Below, piece after piece: positions 9,501 through 22,894 of a stretch of DNA of 64,000 nt (position 1 is its first letter; every line of letters starts with the position of its first letter). The notes under the pieces were generated by a model. That model worked only from the letters and a program-made list of their open reading frames with translations. It did no database searches and was not told the DNA's origin. The position numbers and the translations under genes are program-made. The stretch is from contig NZ_CP157428.1 of the NCBI RefSeq assembly GCF_041021895.1, positions 3,534,001-3,598,000 on the forward strand, in the 5' to 3' direction. Source of the stretch: Acinetobacter sp. XH1741. GTDB lineage: Bacteria > Pseudomonadota > Gammaproteobacteria > Pseudomonadales > Moraxellaceae.

Positions 9501-12500
9501 TGATTTGGAGTGTAGGTATATGAACCATCAAGGTTAATCACCAACGTACCATATGTACCATTAATGACTGTGCCATTAGCAAGAACAGGTTGATTATTAA
9601 CTTCATTTATAACCGTATTAGGGGTTACGACATCAGCTTGTCCACTTGAGTTAAGATCTACAATCACGTTTCCGTGAGCATTTTCTGTATAGAAACTACC
9701 GATTTGAGTTGTATCAAAAACATCCATCGTAGCGTTTAAAGTACCGAGTAAACCAATACCTGCCAGACCGTTATAAGTCATGAATGCACGGTATTGTCCT
9801 TGCTCAAGTCCATCAATGACTACACCTGGTGTAGAACCTAACAAAGTGAGGTGAAGAATATCTGCTTGACCACCACCATATATAGACGTCCATTGCCCAG
9901 TCGCTGTATCAAATTTTTGTACAACTAATGAGTAATCAGATAGAGCATTAACACCAATTAAAGCACTATAGGTGAATTTTGCATTACCTTCTTGGTTTGC
10001 AGCGACATTAAAAGTAATCGCTTCAGAACCAAGCTGTAAATTAAGGCCAGCCAATGACACAAGCGCCAAGTAGGTTTTGCTACCAAGAGCAGCATCATGC
10101 GCAATTTGTAATGGTTGTGGAGCAAGAACAGCTGTATCAAAGTTGTCATATGCAATGATAGAAGAACTTGCAATCGTATAACTTTGAGTAGCTTGTAAGT
10201 TACTGCTATTCCCAGCCGCATCCGTAAAGGTTGCTTTTGCCTCAACTGTCAAATCAGCATCTGCTACAAGTTGGCTACCCGGTACACCTATTGTCCAAGT
10301 TCCAGTTGCTGGATCTACTACAGCTGTATAATTGACACCATTCACATTAACAACAACTGTAGTAACAGTGGCATCAGTAGGACTCGTTACTGTTCCAGTG
10401 ATATTCACTGTTCCAGTAGCCTCAGCTGGATTAATAATGTTATCACCTGTAATTGCATTAATTGCAATCGCAGCATTATTAATATTTGGTGGTGTAGTAT
10501 CTACCGTAACTGTCACATCAGTAGGGCTACTGATATTGCCTTGTGCATCCACTGCTTGTGCATGGATGGTGATTGGACCATCAGCAATCACTGGAATTGC
10601 TGCTGTGATATAGCCATTCGTTAAGTCAGTGGCATTCACTGTGTAGTTGGTGCCATTAACTGTAACTACAGTTCCCACCGCTGCATCTGGACCCAGCGCC
10701 ACACGTGCATTGAAGCTACCGTCTGTGCCAAGCTCTGCTGCATTGATAATACCGTCAGTATTTAAGTCATCCGGTACTGTAATCGCACCAAGTAAGTTCG
10801 CTGGTGTAGTGTCTACAGTTACTGTCACATCTGCAGGGCTACTGATGTTGCCTTGTGCATCCACTGCTTGTGCATGAATGGTGATTGGACCATCAGCAAC
10901 CACAGGAATTGCTGCTGTGATATAGCCATTCGTTAAGTCAGTGGCATTCACTGTGTAGTTGGTGCCATTAACGGTGACAACTGTACCTACCGCTGCATCT
11001 GGACCCAGCGCCACACGTGCATTGAAGCTACCGTCTGTACCAAGTTCTGTTGCATTGATAATTCCATCAGCATTTAAGTCATCTGGTACTGTAATCGGTC
11101 CAAGTAAGTTCGCCGGTGTAGTGTCTACAGTTACTATGACATCTGCTGGGCTACTGATATGGCCTTGCGCATCCACTGCTTGTGCATGGATGGTGATTGG
11201 ACCATCGGCTGTCACTGGAATTGCTGCGGTGATATAGCCATTCGTTAAGTCAGTGGCATTCACTGTATAGTTGGTGCCATTAACTGTAACTACAGTTCCC
11301 ACCGCTGCATCAGGACCCAACGCCACACGCGCATTGAAGCTACCGTCTGTACCAAGTTCTGCTGCATTGATGATGCCATCAGCATTTAAGTCATCCGGTA
11401 CTGTAATCGGACCAAGTAGGTTCGCTGCTGTAGTATCTACCGTCAACACCGCACTACCTGTACCCACATTACCTGCTGGATCGGTTGCAGTCACAGTCAC
11501 GTTATGTGGACCATTCGCCAACACTGGAAGTGTATTGTCTGCAAGTGTCCAGGTACCGTTGCCATTGTTTACTGCATTATAGTTCACACCATTTACAGTC
11601 ACGACTACTGTCGCAGTCGGATCATTCACCGTACCTGTCAATTCAGGTGTACTGTCGTTGGTTAATACATCGCTCAAAGCAACAGTTGGTGCTGTGGTAT
11701 CCACATTTACTGTAACATCTGTAGGGCTACTGATGTTGCCTTGTGCATCCACAGATTGTGCATGGACAACGATTGGGCCATCTGCTGTTACAGGAATTGC
11801 TGCTGTGATATAGCCATTCGTTAAATCAGTGGCATTTACTGTGTAGTTGATGCCATTAACTGTGACGACTGTGCCTACCGCTGCATCTGGACCCAGCGCC
11901 ACACGTGCATTGAAGCTACCGTCTGTACCAAGTTCTGCTGCATTGATAATACCGTCAGCATTTAAGTCATCCGGTACTGTAATCGCACCAAGTAAGTTCG
12001 CTGGTGTAGTGTCTACAGTCACTGTGACATCTGCAGGGCTACTGATGTTGCCTTGCGCATCCACTGCTTGTGCATGAATGGTGATTGGACCATCAGCTGT
12101 CACTGGAATTGCTGCTGTGATATAGCCATTCGTTAAGTCAGTGGCATTCACTGTATAGTTGGTGCCATTAACAGTTACAACGGTACCTACCGCTGCATCT
12201 GGACCTAGCGCCACACGTGCATTAAAGCTACCGTCTGTACCAAGTTCTGTTGCATTGATGATGCCATCAGCATTTAAGTCATCCGGTACTGTAATCGGTC
12301 CAAGCAAGTTCGCTGGTGTAGTGTCTACAGTTACTGTCACATCTGCAGGGCTGCTGATGTTACCTTGTGCATCCACTGCTTGTGCATGGATGGTGATTGG
12401 ACCATCAGCAACCACTGGGATCACTGCTGTGATATAGCCATTCGTTAAGTCAGTGGCATTCACTGTGTAGTTGGTGCCATTAACTGTAACTACAGTTCCC

Positions 12501-15500
12501 ACCGCTGCATCTGGACCCAGCGCCACACGTGCATTGAAGCTATTGTCTGTACCAAGTTCTGTTGCATTGATGATGCCATCAGCATTTAAGTCATCTGGTA
12601 CTGTAATCGCACCAAGTAAGTTCACTGGTGTAGTGTCTACAGTTACTGTCACATCTGCAGGGCTACTGATGTTGCCTTGTGCATCCACTGCTTGTGCATG
12701 GATGGTGATTGGACCATCAGCAACCACTGGGATCACTGCTGTGATATAGCCATTCGTTAAGTCAGTGGCATTCACTGTGTAGTTGGTGCCATTAACTGTA
12801 ACTACAGTTCCCACCGCTGCATCTGGACCCAGCGCCACACGTGCATTGAAGCTATTGTCTGTACCAAGTTCTGTTGCATTGATGATGCCATCAGCATTTA
12901 AGTCATCCGGTACTGTAATCGCACCAAGTAAGTTCGCTGGTGTAGTGTCTACAGTTACTGTCACATCTGCAGGGCTACTGATGTTGCCTTGTGCATCCAC
13001 TGCTTGTGCATGGATGGTGATTGGACCATCAGCTGTCACAGGAATTGCTGCAGTGATATAGCCATTGTTTAGGTCAGTGGCATTTACTGTGTAGTTGGTG
13101 CCATTAACTGTAACTACAGTTCCCACCGCTGCATCTGGACCCAGCGCCACACGTGCATTGAAGCTACCGTCTGTACCAAGTTCTGTTGCATTGATGATGC
13201 CATCAGCATTTAAGTCATCCGGTACTGTAATCGCACCAAGTAAGTTCGCTGGCGTAGTGTCTACAGTTACTATGACATCTGCTGGGCTACTGATATGACC
13301 TTGCGCATCCACTGCTTGTGCATGAATGGTGATTGGACCATCGGCTGTCACTGGAATTGCTGATGTGATATAGCCATTCGTTAAGTCAGTGGCATTCACT
13401 GTGTAGTTCGTGCCATTAACTGTAACTACAGTTCCTACCGCTGCATCCGGACCCAACGCCACACGCGCATTGAAGCTACCGTCTGTACCAAGTTCTGCTG
13501 CATTGATGATGCCATCAGCATTTAAGTCATCCGGTACTGTAATCGGACCAAGTAGGTTCGCTGCTGTAGTATCTACCGTCAACACCGCACTACCTGTACC
13601 CACATTACCTGCTGGATCGGTTGCAGTCACAGTCACGTTATGTGGACCATTCGCCAACACTGGAAGTGTATTGTCTGCAAGTGTCCAGGTACCGTTGCCA
13701 TTGTTTACTGCATTATAGTTCACACCATTTACAGTCACGACTACTGTCGCAGTCGGATCATTCACCGTACCTGTCAATTCAGGTGTACTGTCGTTGGTTA
13801 ATACATCGCTCAAAGCAACAGTTGGTGCTGTGGTATCCACATTTACTGTAACATCTGTAGGGCTACTGATGTTGCCTTGTGCATCCACAGATTGTGCATG
13901 GACAACGATTGGGCCATCTGCTGTTACAGGAATTGCTGCTGTGATATAGCCATTCGTTAAATCAGTGGCATTTACTGTGTAGTTGATGCCATTAACTGTG
14001 ACGACTGTGCCTACCGCTGCATCTGGACCCAGCGCCACACGTGCATTGAAGCTACCGTCTGTACCAAGTTCTGCTGCATTGATAATACCGTCAGCATTTA
14101 AGTCATCCGGTACTGTAATCGCACCAAGTAAGTTCGCTGGTGTAGTGTCTACAGTCACTGTGACATCTGCCGGACTACTGATATGGCCTTGCGCATCCAC
14201 TGCTTGTGCATGAATGGTGATTGGACCATCAGCTGTCACTGGAATTGCTGCTGTGATATAGCCATTCGTTAAGTCAGTGGCATTCACTGTATAGTTGGTG
14301 CCATTAACAGTTACAACGGTACCTACCGCTGCATCTGGACCTAGCGCCACACGTGCATTGAAGCTACCGTCTGTACCAAGTTCTGTTGCATTGATGATGC
14401 CATCAGCATTTAAGTCATCCGGTACTGTAATCGGACCAAGTAGGTTCGCTGCAGTAGTATCTACCGTCAACACCCCAGTTGTTGTTCCCACATTACCCGC
14501 AGGATCTGTCGCAGTCACCGTCACGTTATGTGGACCATTCGCCAACACTGGTAATGTATTGTCTGCAAGGGTCCAGGTACCATTACCATTATTTACTGCC
14601 TGATAGTTCACACCATCTACAGTCACCACTACTTTCGCAGTCGGATCGTTTACTGTACCGGTTAATGGCGGTGTGCTGTCATTCGTTAATACATCACTTA
14701 AAGTAACCGTTGGCGCTACGGTATCAACGTTTAACACCCCAGTTGTTGTTCCAACATTACCCGCTGGGTCTGTCGCTGTCACCGTCACGTTATGTGGACC
14801 GTCTGTCAATGCTGGCAGTGTATTGTCTGCAAGCGTCCAGGTGCCGTCACCATTGTTGGTTGCCGGATAGTTCACACCATCCACCGTCACCACTACTTTC
14901 GCAGCCGGATCGTTTACTGTACCTGTTAATGGCGGTGTGCTGTCATTGGTTAATGCAGCAGTCACTGTCACTGTTGGGGCAACTGTATCTACAAGCGCTG
15001 TACCAGGTAATGAGATGTTGCCTGCAGGGTCAGTCGCTGTTGCTGTTACTGTTTGACCATCAGTTAAGTCGCCTGGGTTTGGCACGGTCCATTTACCATC
15101 AGGACCTGCAACTACGGTTGCTGTGCTGCCATCAGGGAACGTCACCTTAACAGTTGAACCTGCTTCTGCTGTACCTGCAATCGGGTTAGTCGCATTGATC
15201 GGGTCAATCACCGGTGCAGTTGGTGCTGTGGTATCAACGTTTAACACCCCAGTTGTTGTTCCAACATTACCTGCTGGATCTGTCGCAGTCACAGTCACGT
15301 TATGTGGACCGTCTGTCAACGCTGGCAGTGTATTGTCTGCAAGGGTCCAGGTGCCGTCACCATTGTTGGTTGCCGGATAGTTCACACCATCTACAGTCAC
15401 CACTACTTTCGCAGTCGGATCGTTCACGGTACCTGTTAATGGCGGTGTGCTGTCATTGGTTAATGCAGTAGTCACTGTCACTGTTGGGGCAACTGTATCT

Positions 15501-18500
15501 ACAAGCGCTGTACCAGGTAATGAGATATTGCCTGCAGGGTCAGTCGCTGTTGCTGTTACTGTTTGACCATCAGTTAAGTCGCCTGGGTTTGGCACAGTCC
15601 ATTTACCATCAGGACCTGCAACTACAGTTGCTGTGCTGCCATCAGGGAACGTCACCTTAACAGTTGAACCTGCTTCTGCTGTACCTGCAATCGGGTTAGT
15701 CGCATTGATCGGGTCAATCACCGGTGCAGTTGGTGCTGTGGTATCAACGTTTAACACCCCTGTTGTTGTTCCAACATTACCTGCTGGATCTGTCGCAGTC
15801 ACGGTCACGTTATGTGGACCATCTGTCAACGCTGGCAGTGTATTGTCTGCAAGGGTCCAGGTGCCATCACCATTGTTGGTTGCCGGATAGTTCACACCAT
15901 CTACAGTCACCACTACTTTCGCAGCCGGATCGTTCACTGTACCTGTTAATGGCGGTGTGCTGTCATTGGTTAATGCAGTAGTCACTGTCACTGTCGGTGC
16001 AACTGTATCCACCAGACCTGTACCAGGTAATGAGATATTGCCTGCAGGGTCAGTCGCTGTTGCTGTTACTGTTTGACCATCAGTCAAGTCGCCTGGGTTT
16101 GGCACGGTCCATTTACCATCAGGACCTGCAACTACGGTTGCTGTGCTGCCATCAGGGAACGTCACCTTAACAGTTGAACCTGCTTCTGCTGTACCTGCAA
16201 TCGGGTTAGTCGCATTGATCGGGTCAATCACCGGTGCAGTTGGTGCTGTGGTATCAACGTTTAACACCCCAGTTGTTGTTCCAACATTACCTGCTGGATC
16301 TGTCGCAGTCACAGTCACGTTATGTGGACCGTCTGTCAACGCTGGCAGTGTATTGTCTGCAAGGGTCCAGGTGCCGTCACCATTGTTGGTTGCCGGATAG
16401 TTCACACCATCTACAGTCACCACTACTTTCGCAGTCGGATCGTTCACGGTACCTGTTAATGGCGGTGTACTGTCATTGGTTAATGCAGTGGTTACAGTCA
16501 CTGTTGGTGCAACTGCATCGACTGTACCTGTTGATGGAGCTGATGGGTTACCCGCAGGATCTGTTGCGATCGCTGTAACTTTGTCACCATCTTTAAGATC
16601 GCCTGGGTTTGGCACGGTCCATTTACCATCAGGACCTGCAACTACGGTTGCTGTGCTGCCATCAGGGAACGTCACCTTAACAGTTGAACCTGCTTCTGCT
16701 GTACCTGCAATCGGGTTAGTCGCATTGATCGGGTCAATCACTGGTGCAATTGGTGCAGTAGTATCGACAGTCACTATGACATTTGCCGGGCTGCTGATAT
16801 GACCTTGCGCATCCACTGCTTGTGCATGAATGGTGATTGGACCATCAGCTGTCACTGGAATTGTTGCTGTGATATAGCCATTCGTTAAGTCAGTGGCATT
16901 CACTGTATAGTTGGTGCCATTAACAGTGACAACGGTACCTACCGCTGCATCTGGACCTAGCGCCACACGTGCATTAAAGCTACCGTCTGTACCAAGTTCT
17001 GTTGCATTGATGATGCCATCAGCATTTAAGTCATCCGGTACTGTAATCGGACCAAGCAGGTTCGCTGCAGTAGTATCTACCGTCAACACCCCAGTTGTTG
17101 TTCCAACATTACCCGCAGGATCTGTCGCAGTCACAGTCACGTTATGTGGACCATTCGCCAACACTGGTAATGTATTGTCTGCAAGGGTCCAGGTACCATT
17201 ACCATTATTTACTGCCTGATAGTTCACACCATCTACAGTCACCACCACTTTCGCAGTCGGATCGTTTACTGTACCGGTTAATGGCGGTGTGCTGTCATTC
17301 GTTAATACATCACTTAAAGTAACCGTTGGCGCTACAGTATCAACGTTTAACACCCCAGTTGTTGTTCCAACATTACCTGCAGGGTCAGTCGCAGTCACGG
17401 TCACGTTATGTGGACCGTCTGTCAACGCCGGCAGTGTATTGTCTGCAAGGGTCCAGGTGCCGTCACCATTGTTGGTTGCCGGATAGTTCACACCATCTAC
17501 AGTCACCACTACTTTCGCAGTCGGATCGTTCACTGTACCTGTTAATGGCGGTGTGCTGTCATTGGTTAATGCAGTAGTCACTGTCACTGTCGGTGCAACT
17601 GTATCCACCAGACCTGTACCAGGTAATGAGATATTGCCTGCAGGGTCAGTTGCTGTTGCTGTTACTGTTTGACCATCAGTTAAGTCGCCTGGGTTTGGCA
17701 CAGTCCATTTACCATCAGGACCTGCAACTACAGTTGCTGTGCTGCCATCAGGGAACGTCACCTTAACAGTTGAACCTGCTTCTGCAGTACCTGCAATCGG
17801 GTTAGTCGCATTGATCGGGTCAATCACCGGTGCAGTTGGTGCTGTGGTATCAACGTTTAACACCCCTGTTGTTGTTCCAACATTACCTGCTGGATCTATC
17901 GCAGTCACGGTCACGTTATGTGGACCATCTGTCAACGCTGGCAGTGTATTGTCTGCAAGGGTCCAGGTGCCATCACCATTGTTGGTTGCCGGATAGTTCA
18001 CACCATCTACAGTCACCACTACTTTCGCAGCCGGATCGTTCACTGTACCTGTTAATGGCGGTGTGCTGTCATTGGTTAATGCAGTAGTCACTGTCACTGT
18101 CGGTGCAACTGTATCCACCAGACCTGTACCAGGTAATGAGATATTGCCTGCAGGGTCAGTCGCTGTTGCTGTTACTGTTTGACCATCAGTCAAGTCGCCT
18201 GGGTTTGGCACGGTCCATTTACCATCAGGACCTGCAACTACGGTTGCTGTGCTGCCATCAGGGAACGTCACCTTAACGGTTGAACCTGCTTCTGCAGTAC
18301 CTGCAATCGGATTAGTTGCATTGATCGGATCAATCACCGGTGCAGTTGGTGCTGTGGTATCAACGGTTACTACCGCATTTACTGTGCCTACATTACCTGC
18401 AGGATCTGTCGCTGTCACTGTCACGTTATGTGGACCGTCTGTCAACGCCGGCAGTGTATTGTCTGCAAGGGTCCAGGTGCCGTCACCATTGTTGGTTGCC

Positions 18501-21500
18501 GGATAGTTCACACCATCTACAGTCACCACTACTTTCGCAGTCGGATCGTTCACGGTACCTGTTAATGGCGGTGTACTGTCATTGGTTAATGCAGTGGTTA
18601 CAGTCACTGTTGGTGCAACTGCATCGACTGTACCTGTTGATGGAGCTGATGGGTTACCCGCAGGATCTGTTGCGATCGCTGTAACTTTGTCACCATCTTT
18701 AAGATCGCCTGGGTTTGGCACGGTCCATTTACCATCAGGACCTGCAACTACGGTTGCTGTGCTGCCATCAGGGAACGTCACCTTAACAGTTGAACCTGCT
18801 TCTGCTGTACCTGCAATCGGGTTAGTCGCATTGATCGGGTCAATCACTGGTGCAATTGGTGCAGTAGTATCGACAGTCACTATGACATTTGCCGGGCTGC
18901 TGATATGACCTTGCGCATCCACTGCTTGTGCATGGATGGTGATTGGACCATCAGCTGTCACTGGAATTGCTGCTGTGATATAGCCATTCGTTACGTCAGT
19001 GGCATTCACTGTATAGTTGGTGCCGTTAACAGTTACAACGGTACCCACTGCTGCATCTGGACCTAGCGCCACACGTGCATTGAAGCTACCGTCTGTGCCA
19101 AGTTCCGTTGCATTGATGATGCCATCAGCATTTAAGTCATCCGGTACTGTAATCGGACCAAGTAGGTTCGCTGCAGTAGTATCTACCGTCAACACCCCAG
19201 TTGTTGTTCCCACATTACCCGCAGGATCTGTCGCAGTCACCGTCACGTTATGTGGACCATTCGCCAACACTGGTAATGTATTGTCTGCAAGGGTCCAGGT
19301 ACCATTACCATTATTTACTGCCTGATAGTTCACACCATCTACAGTCACCACTACTTTCGCAGTCGGATCGTTTACTGTACCTGTTAATGGCGGTGTACTG
19401 TCATTCGTTAATACATCACTTAAAGTAACCGTCGGCGCTACAGTATCAACGTTTAACACCCCAGTTGTTGTTCCAACATTACCTGCAGGGTCAGTCGCAG
19501 TCACGGTCACGTTATGTGGACCGTCTGTCAACGCTGGCAGTGTATTGTCTGCAAGGGTCCAGGTGCCGTCACCATTGTTGGTTGCCGGATAGTTCACACC
19601 ATCTACAGTCACCACCACTTTCGCAGCCGGATCATTCACTGTACCTGTTAATGGCGGTGTGCTGTCATTGGTTAATACAGTAGTCACTGTCACTGTTGGG
19701 GCAACTGTATCCACCAGACCTGTACCAGGTAATGAGATATTGCCTGCAGGGTCAGTCGCTGTTGCTGTTACTGTTTGACCATCAGTCAGGTCGCCCGGGT
19801 TTGGCACGGTCCACTTACCATCAGGACCTGCAACCACTGTTGCTGTGCTGCCATCAGGGAACGTCACCTTAACGGTTGAACCTGCTTCTGCTGTACCTGC
19901 AATCGGGTTAGTCGCATTGATCGGGTCAATCACCGGTGCAGTTGGTGCTGTGGTATCAACGTTTAACACCCCAGTTGTTGTTCCAACATTACCTGCTGGA
20001 TCTGTCGCAGTCACAGTCACGTTATGTGGACCGTCTGTCAACGCTGGCAGTGTATTGTCTGCAAGGGTCCAGGTGCCGTCACCATTGTTGGTTGCCGGAT
20101 AGTTCACACCATCTACAGTCACCACTACTTTCGCAGTCGGATCGTTCACGGTACCTGTTAATGGCGGTGTGCTGTCATTGGTTAATGCAGTAGTCACTGT
20201 CACTGTTGGGGCAACTGTATCCACCAGACCTGTACCAGGTAATGAGATATTGCCTGCAGGGTCAGTCGCTGTTGCTGTTACTGTTTGACCATCAGTTAAG
20301 TCGCCTGGGTTTGGCACGGTCCATTTACCATCAGGACCTGCAACTACGGTTGCTGTGCTACCATCAGGGAACGTCACCTTAACGGTTGAACCTGCTTCTG
20401 CAGTACCTGCAATCGGATTAGTCGCATTGATCGGGTCAATCACCGGTGCAGTTGGTGCTGTGGTATCAACGGTTACTACCGCATTTACTGTGCCTACATT
20501 ACCTGCAGGGTCAGTTGCTGTCACCGTCACGGTATGCGGACCGTCTGTCAACGCTGGCAGTGTATTGTCTGCAAGGGTCCAGGTGCCGTCACCATTATTG
20601 GTTGCCGGATAGTTCACACCATCTACAGTCACCACTACTTTCGCAGCAGGATCATTCACTGTACCAGTTAGGGCTGGTGTGCTGTCATTGGTTAATTCAG
20701 TAGTTACAGTCACTGTTGGTGCAACTGCATCGACCGTACCTGTTGATGGAGCTGATGGGTTACCCGCAGGATCTGTTGCCACTGCTGTAACTTTGTCACC
20801 ATCTTTAAGATCGCCTGGGTTTGGCACAGTCCATTTACCATCAGGACCTGCAACTACAGTTGCTGTGCTGCCATCAGGGAACGTCACCTTAACGGTTGAA
20901 CCTGCTTCTGCTGTACCTGCAATCGGGTTGGTTGCATTGATCGGGTCAATCACTGGTGCAGTTGGTGCTGTGGTATCAACGTTTAACACCCCAGTTGTTG
21001 TTCCAACATTACCTGCAGGGTCAGTTGCTGTCACGGTCACGTTATGTGGACCGTCTGTCAATGCTGGCAGTGTATTGTCTGCAAGGGTCCAGGTGCCGTC
21101 ACCATTGTTGGTTGCCGGATAGTTCACACCATCTACAGTCACCACCACTTTCGCAGCAGGATCATTCACGGTACCTGTTAATGCAGGTGTGTTGTCATTG
21201 GTTAATGCAGTGGTTACAGTCACTGTTGGTGCAACTGCATCGACTGTACCTGTTGATGGAGCTGATGGGTTACCCGCAGGATCTGTTGCGATCGCTGTAA
21301 CTTTGTCACCATCTTTAAGATCGCCTGGGTTTGGCACGGTCCATTTACCATCAGGACCTGCAACCACAGTTGCTGTGCTGCCATCAGGGAACGTCACCTT
21401 AACAGTTGAACCTGCTTCTGCAGTACCTGCAATCGGGTTAGTTGCATTGATCGGGTCAATCACCGGTGCAGTTGGTGCTGTGGTATCAACGGTTACTACC

Positions 21501-22894
21501 GCATTTACTGTGCCTACATTACCTGCAGGGTCTGTCGCTGTCACAGTCACGGTATGTGGACCGTCTGTCAATGCTGGAAGTGTATTGTCTGCAAGGGTCC
21601 AGGTGCCATTGCCATTGTTGGTTGCCGGATAGTTCACACCATCTACTGTCACCACCACTTTCGCAGTCGGATCGTTCACGGTACCAGTTAATGCAGGTGT
21701 GCTGTCATTGGTTAATTCAGTAGTTACAGTCACTGTTGGTGCAACTGCATCGACTATGCCGGTTGACGGAGCTGATGGGTTACCCGCAGGGTCTGTTGCA
21801 ACTACTGTAACTTTGTCACCATCTTTAAGATCGCCTGGATTTGGCACTGTCCATTTACCATCAGGACCTGCAACTACGGTTGCTGTGCTGCCATCAGGGA
21901 AAGTCACTTTAACAGTTGAACCAGATTCTGCTGTACCTGTTACAGGATCTTTTGCATTAATTGGATCAATTGCTGGTGCATTTGGCGCAGTAGTATCTAC
22001 TGTATAAGATTTTGATTCATTAATATTGCTACTATTTCCTGCCGCATCAGTAAATGTAACCTTTGCATCAATTGTCTTATCGCTGTCTGCAACTAATCCA
22101 CTGCCTGGTACAACTACACTCCATGTACCAGCTACTTTATCTACAGTTGCGTTATAAGTTACGCCATTAACAACTACAGTAACGACTGTATTAGCGGCGT
22201 CAGTAGGAATATTTTTTAAACTACCAGTAATCGTCACATTACCTGCAGCTTCTGTTGCATTAATTACATTATCTGAAGTTATAGGGTCAACAGAGAAAGT
22301 AACACCATTGGTATTTGGTGGAGTGGTATCTGCAGGAGATGAAGAATCATTACTGCTACTATGATTTGATGCAGCTGCAATAATACCGCCAGCAACTAAA
22401 GGCACTGCTGCCCATAACCACGGGTTCACACCAGCATCGTGATAAAGTAAAGGTTGAATTGAAGAAATAGGCTGATAAATAACATCAGACACTAATGCTT
22501 GCGGAGCTTCTGCTGGTAGAGCTGCTGGTAGATCTTCACCTAAAAGTGCCTGTGGTTCGACATCACTGTCAGCGTCTGCATCCGCATCGCTATCAGCATC
22601 TGCATCATTTTCAGCATCTTTAAATTTTGCCCAAATCAGTTGTCCATTCTGGTCTTGGAAAACAAGACTATTATCTGCTGGCTCGGCTGTACCACTAAAG
22701 AAGCCTTCAATAACAATAGTTTCACCATTTTTTAGGCGAATTACTGCATTGGTACCCTCCCTATTTACTACCAGCACATCACTAGCTGCCACTTTTACTA
22801 ATACTACTGAGGCTTCTGAAAGTTTTGCAGTAGTTCCTTCTGTTGTTACTAAGGTTTTGTGATTGTCCTTAGCAATAATCTGTATTTCAGGCAT
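6512..22894 (-). CDS. bap: Giant Bap/BLP-family biofilm-associated repeat adhesin, type I secreted
   Basis: 5460 residues. The N-terminus ([16 protein letters not shown]...) is the BapA-prefix-like region of Acinetobacter Bap proteins, followed by a low-complexity Asp/Ala/Ser stretch (about residues 93-113) and one hydrophobic segment, [17 protein letters not shown] (about 158-174). Residues about 303-4134 are 42 tandem Ig-like modules of three lengths, flanked by two related 106-111-residue modules. Residues about 4241-5250 are four large non-identical domains, each with a [12 protein letters not shown]/GSYTYTP cadherin/VCBS-like core. The end (ADTLIYN..., [24 protein letters not shown]) is a VCA0849-type type I secretion C-terminal target. 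I see no cysteine anywhere, and the protein is acidic; both are usual for type I substrates. The role in biofilm, cell-cell and surface adhesion is known for the family. Whether this is Bap or the paralogue BLP1 cannot be settled here. No HlyB/HlyD/TolC-type exporter is in the window. The ribosome site AAAGGAA precedes the ATG. Confidence 0.93.
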   Translation of the reverse strand: MPEIQIIAKDNHKTLVTTEGTTAKLSEASVVLVKVAASDVLVVNREGTNAVIRLKNGETIVIEGFFSGTAEPADNSLVFQDQNGQLIWAKFKDAENDADADSDADADADSDVEPQALLGEDLPAALPAEAPQALVSDVIYQPISSIQPLLYHDAGVNPWLWAAVPLVAGGIIAAASNHSSSNDSSSPADTTPPNTNGVTFSVDPITSDNVINATEAAGNVTITGSLKNIPTDAANTVVTVVVNGVTYNATVDKVAGTWSVVVPGSGLVADSDKTIDAKVTFTDAAGNSSNINESKSYTVDTTAPNAPAIDPINAKDPVTGTAESGSTVKVTFPDGSTATVVAGPDGKWTVPNPGDLKDGDKVTVVATDPAGNPSAPSTGIVDAVAPTVTVTTELTNDSTPALTGTVNDPTAKVVVTVDGVNYPATNNGNGTWTLADNTLPALTDGPHTVTVTATDPAGNVGTVNAVVTVDTTAPTAPVIDPINATNPIAGTAEAGSTVKVTFPDGSTATVVAGPDGKWTVPNPGDLKDGDKVTAIATDPAGNPSAPSTGTVDAVAPTVTVTTALTNDNTPALTGTVNDPAAKVVVTVDGVNYPATNNGDGTWTLADNTLPALTDGPHNVTVTATDPAGNVGTTTGVLNVDTTAPTAPVIDPINATNPIAGTAEAGSTVKVTFPDGSTATVVAGPDGKWTVPNPGDLKDGDKVTAVATDPAGNPSAPSTGTVDAVAPTVTVTTELTNDSTPALTGTVNDPAAKVVVTVDGVNYPATNNGDGTWTLADNTLPALTDGPHTVTVTATDPAGNVGTVNAVVTVDTTAPTAPVIDPINATNPIAGTAEAGSTVKVTFPDGSTATVVAGPDGKWTVPNPGDLTDGQTVTATATDPAGNISLPGTGLVDTVAPTVTVTTALTNDSTPPLTGTVNDPTAKVVVTVDGVNYPATNNGDGTWTLADNTLPALTDGPHNVTVTATDPAGNVGTTTGVLNVDTTAPTAPVIDPINATNPIAGTAEAGSTVKVTFPDGSTATVVAGPDGKWTVPNPGDLTDGQTVTATATDPAGNISLPGTGLVDTVAPTVTVTTVLTNDSTPPLTGTVNDPAAKVVVTVDGVNYPATNNGDGTWTLADNTLPALTDGPHNVTVTATDPAGNVGTTTGVLNVDTVAPTVTLSDVLTNDSTPPLTGTVNDPTAKVVVTVDGVNYQAVNNGNGTWTLADNTLPVLANGPHNVTVTATDPAGNVGTTTGVLTVDTTAANLLGPITVPDDLNADGIINATELGTDGSFNARVALGPDAAVGTVVTVNGTNYTVNATDVTNGYITAAIPVTADGPITIHAQAVDAQGHISSPANVIVTVDTTAPIAPVIDPINATNPIAGTAEAGSTVKVTFPDGSTATVVAGPDGKWTVPNPGDLKDGDKVTAIATDPAGNPSAPSTGTVDAVAPTVTVTTALTNDSTPPLTGTVNDPTAKVVVTVDGVNYPATNNGDGTWTLADNTLPALTDGPHNVTVTATDPAGNVGTVNAVVTVDTTAPTAPVIDPINATNPIAGTAEAGSTVKVTFPDGSTATVVAGPDGKWTVPNPGDLTDGQTVTATATDPAGNISLPGTGLVDTVAPTVTVTTALTNDSTPPLTGTVNDPAAKVVVTVDGVNYPATNNGDGTWTLADNTLPALTDGPHNVTVTAIDPAGNVGTTTGVLNVDTTAPTAPVIDPINATNPIAGTAEAGSTVKVTFPDGSTATVVAGPDGKWTVPNPGDLTDGQTVTATATDPAGNISLPGTGLVDTVAPTVTVTTALTNDSTPPLTGTVNDPTAKVVVTVDGVNYPATNNGDGTWTLADNTLPALTDGPHNVTVTATDPAGNVGTTTGVLNVDTVAPTVTLSDVLTNDSTPPLTGTVNDPTAKVVVTVDGVNYQAVNNGNGTWTLADNTLPVLANGPHNVTVTATDPAGNVGTTTGVLTVDTTAANLLGPITVPDDLNADGIINATELGTDGSFNARVALGPDAAVGTVVTVNGTNYTVNATDLTNGYITATIPVTADGPITIHAQAVDAQGHISSPANVIVTVDTTAPIAPVIDPINATNPIAGTAEAGSTVKVTFPDGSTATVVAGPDGKWTVPNPGDLKDGDKVTAIATDPAGNPSAPSTGTVDAVAPTVTVTTALTNDSTPPLTGTVNDPTAKVVVTVDGVNYPATNNGDGTWTLADNTLPALTDGPHNVTVTATDPAGNVGTTTGVLNVDTTAPTAPVIDPINATNPIAGTAEAGSTVKVTFPDGSTATVVAGPDGKWTVPNPGDLTDGQTVTATATDPAGNISLPGTGLVDTVAPTVTVTTALTNDSTPPLTGTVNDPAAKVVVTVDGVNYPATNNGDGTWTLADNTLPALTDGPHNVTVTATDPAGNVGTTTGVLNVDTTAPTAPVIDPINATNPIAGTAEAGSTVKVTFPDGSTATVVAGPDGKWTVPNPGDLTDGQTVTATATDPAGNISLPGTALVDTVAPTVTVTTALTNDSTPPLTGTVNDPTAKVVVTVDGVNYPATNNGDGTWTLADNTLPALTDGPHNVTVTATDPAGNVGTTTGVLNVDTTAPTAPVIDPINATNPIAGTAEAGSTVKVTFPDGSTATVVAGPDGKWTVPNPGDLTDGQTVTATATDPAGNISLPGTALVDTVAPTVTVTAALTNDSTPPLTGTVNDPAAKVVVTVDGVNYPATNNGDGTWTLADNTLPALTDGPHNVTVTATDPAGNVGTTTGVLNVDTVAPTVTLSDVLTNDSTPPLTGTVNDPTAKVVVTVDGVNYQAVNNGNGTWTLADNTLPVLANGPHNVTVTATDPAGNVGTTTGVLTVDTTAANLLGPITVPDDLNADGIINATELGTDGSFNARVALGPDAAVGTVVTVNGTNYTVNATDLTNGYITAAIPVTADGPITIHAQAVDAQGHISSPADVTVTVDTTPANLLGAITVPDDLNADGIINAAELGTDGSFNARVALGPDAAVGTVVTVNGINYTVNATDLTNGYITAAIPVTADGPIVVHAQSVDAQGNISSPTDVTVNVDTTAPTVALSDVLTNDSTPELTGTVNDPTATVVVTVNGVNYNAVNNGNGTWTLADNTLPVLANGPHNVTVTATDPAGNVGTGSAVLTVDTTAANLLGPITVPDDLNADGIINAAELGTDGSFNARVALGPDAAVGTVVTVNGTNYTVNATDLTNGYITSAIPVTADGPITIHAQAVDAQGHISSPADVIVTVDTTPANLLGAITVPDDLNADGIINATELGTDGSFNARVALGPDAAVGTVVTVNGTNYTVNATDLNNGYITAAIPVTADGPITIHAQAVDAQGNISSPADVTVTVDTTPANLLGAITVPDDLNADGIINATELGTDNSFNARVALGPDAAVGTVVTVNGTNYTVNATDLTNGYITAVIPVVADGPITIHAQAVDAQGNISSPADVTVTVDTTPVNLLGAITVPDDLNADGIINATELGTDNSFNARVALGPDAAVGTVVTVNGTNYTVNATDLTNGYITAVIPVVADGPITIHAQAVDAQGNISSPADVTVTVDTTPANLLGPITVPDDLNADGIINATELGTDGSFNARVALGPDAAVGTVVTVNGTNYTVNATDLTNGYITAAIPVTADGPITIHAQAVDAQGNISSPADVTVTVDTTPANLLGAITVPDDLNADGIINAAELGTDGSFNARVALGPDAAVGTVVTVNGINYTVNATDLTNGYITAAIPVTADGPIVVHAQSVDAQGNISSPTDVTVNVDTTAPTVALSDVLTNDSTPELTGTVNDPTATVVVTVNGVNYNAVNNGNGTWTLADNTLPVLANGPHNVTVTATDPAGNVGTGSAVLTVDTTAANLLGPITVPDDLNADGIINAAELGTDGSFNARVALGPDAAVGTVVTVNGTNYTVNATDLTNGYITAAIPVTADGPITIHAQAVDAQGHISSPADVIVTVDTTPANLLGPITVPDDLNADGIINATELGTDGSFNARVALGPDAAVGTVVTVNGTNYTVNATDLTNGYITAAIPVVADGPITIHAQAVDAQGNISSPADVTVTVDTTPANLLGAITVPDDLNTDGIINAAELGTDGSFNARVALGPDAAVGTVVTVNGTNYTVNATDLTNGYITAAIPVIADGPITIHAQAVDAQGNISSPTDVTVTVDTTPPNINNAAIAINAITGDNIINPAEATGTVNITGTVTSPTDATVTTVVVNVNGVNYTAVVDPATGTWTIGVPGSQLVADADLTVEAKATFTDAAGNSSNLQATQSYTIASSSIIAYDNFDTAVLAPQPLQIAHDAALGSKTYLALVSLAGLNLQLGSEAITFNVAANQEGNAKFTYSALIGVNALSDYSLVVQKFDTATGQWTSIYGGGQADILHLTLLGSTPGVVIDGLEQGQYRAFMTYNGLAGIGLLGTLNATMDVFDTTQIGSFYTENAHGNVIVDLNSSGQADVVTPNTVINEVNNQPVLANGTVINGTYGTLVINLDGSYTYTPNQNASGVGQVDHFVYTLKDSVTGDTAQAALNIQLSSVKAADNLAVADINPQSLLVANDVALGSASYVAAISLAGLDLQLLGNSTVAFNVDADRQGTATFTFSGLLNAGVLNDYSIVVQKYDAATGKWVSIGGNNPQATLVSLSLVGGTPTAVIDGLDPGQYRAFVGYSGLVGVGIGGTLTGTMDVYNPYVVSGYTVDPISGNVIKDAGINGAVDAASNNAVISAVNGNAVNASGTTTIVGTYGTLVIDQHGNYTYTPNANGLNLGKVDQFSYTLLDPATGNTSQAVLYVHLDSNKVAMTWNANDPSQPAVITGHVPVDAMDNVASAAIDMVYPTTQQVLNNAISYSWLLGVGGVVVGSKQGTANFNIAEGHVSEAIISVNFGSVATVVDGLHVVLTRVNPDGTRTVIADSANSGVLDLLGIFGSEVKFKVDNLGSGNYELFMESNTLLTALGSVTANITLNNGDITQVPNLVVTPVTGNVLSDDNSAVYGPNYTPDYITTTTVVTSVTSELGNTSAVNVGTSTVIVGAYGSLTINADGTYSYQATANTQNIGKVDSFTYTVTDPVTGRTDTATLHIQIGSPDVNVTWNNANPGADAVIPLPVANADTNHATVSMKQVTDAVVDVPSGTVTIGNLAGFPPLPVLSSTVTSNQFVIAANTVSDVHVELDYTASLSLSALPTTGYKIQQLVGTTWVDTVYSGSATALAGVLGAPAYSADVSHLSAGTYRVVFSLSSLLSLGTVTLDSVVSTKATHLDQYTPDGLTDWIHGNILLGDTTGGVADTSAASQLYVEVTPGNYQIAAGQAINTGEGTLYLYHDGSYYYKALDSAANATIDTINYKLVSVTGAESTSTLTINLSQELNSLAVSTGANDTFTLGNGADTLIYNTLTAAGVNSPTGGNTTTGGVDTWTDFHVGNTATDNQADKIDISNLLLSHPNSLTIGQYVSVSYNAATQNATISVDRDGLGTTYTSTQLLTIHIDEPRTSLTLNDLLNNGQIIY
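11115..14138 (-). repeat. Second super-repeat: duplicated D-B''-D unit at 2136-bp offset
   Basis: The D module at 13827-14138 and B'' at 13563-13826 recur, apparently identically, at 11691-12002 and 11427-11690. The offset is 2136 bp = one 88-residue plus six 104-residue modules. The next D copies (13251-13562 and 11115-11426) differ by about one residue in the protein (TSAIPV versus TAAIPV). Confidence 0.88.
14139..20966 (-). repeat. Higher-order super-repeat: three tandem [(A-B)n-B'-D] blocks
   Basis: In coding order, the blocks 20966-18861 and 18860-16755 are both 2106 bp ((A-B)x3, B', D). Block 16754-14139 is 2616 bp with one extra 510-bp A-B pair. In each block the first A is of the KDGDK subtype and the following ones of the TDGQ subtype. 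The identical order argues that whole blocks were duplicated. Confidence 0.9.

Larger units (their letters stand above)
10491..21986 (-). repeat. 11.5-kb tandem Ig-like repeat core of the adhesin gene
   Basis: The array is exactly 3832 codons: twelve 82-residue modules ([21 protein letters not shown]...), seventeen 88-residue modules (B and variants: [16 protein letters not shown]...) and thirteen 104-residue modules ([20 protein letters not shown]...). A and B alternate, giving a 510-bp DNA period over the N-terminal part; D modules give a 312-bp period over the C-terminal part. Module boundaries fall at the VDTT/VDTVAP linker codons, e.g. + strand positions 10491, 10803, 11115, 11427, 11691, 12003. 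A occurs in two linker subtypes, LKDGDKVTA and LTDGQTVTA. Confidence 0.95.

Noticed and set aside
10491..21986. Possible CRISPR-like regular repeats
   Set aside because: Repeat units are 246-312 bp, coding and contiguous, without unique spacers; they are protein modules.
10271..22007. Dozens of long plus-strand open frames (60-147 codons) opposite the adhesin gene
   Set aside because: They recur with the same 312- and 510-bp periods as the repeats and are by-products of the repeated codon pattern on the coding strand; they lack ribosome sites.
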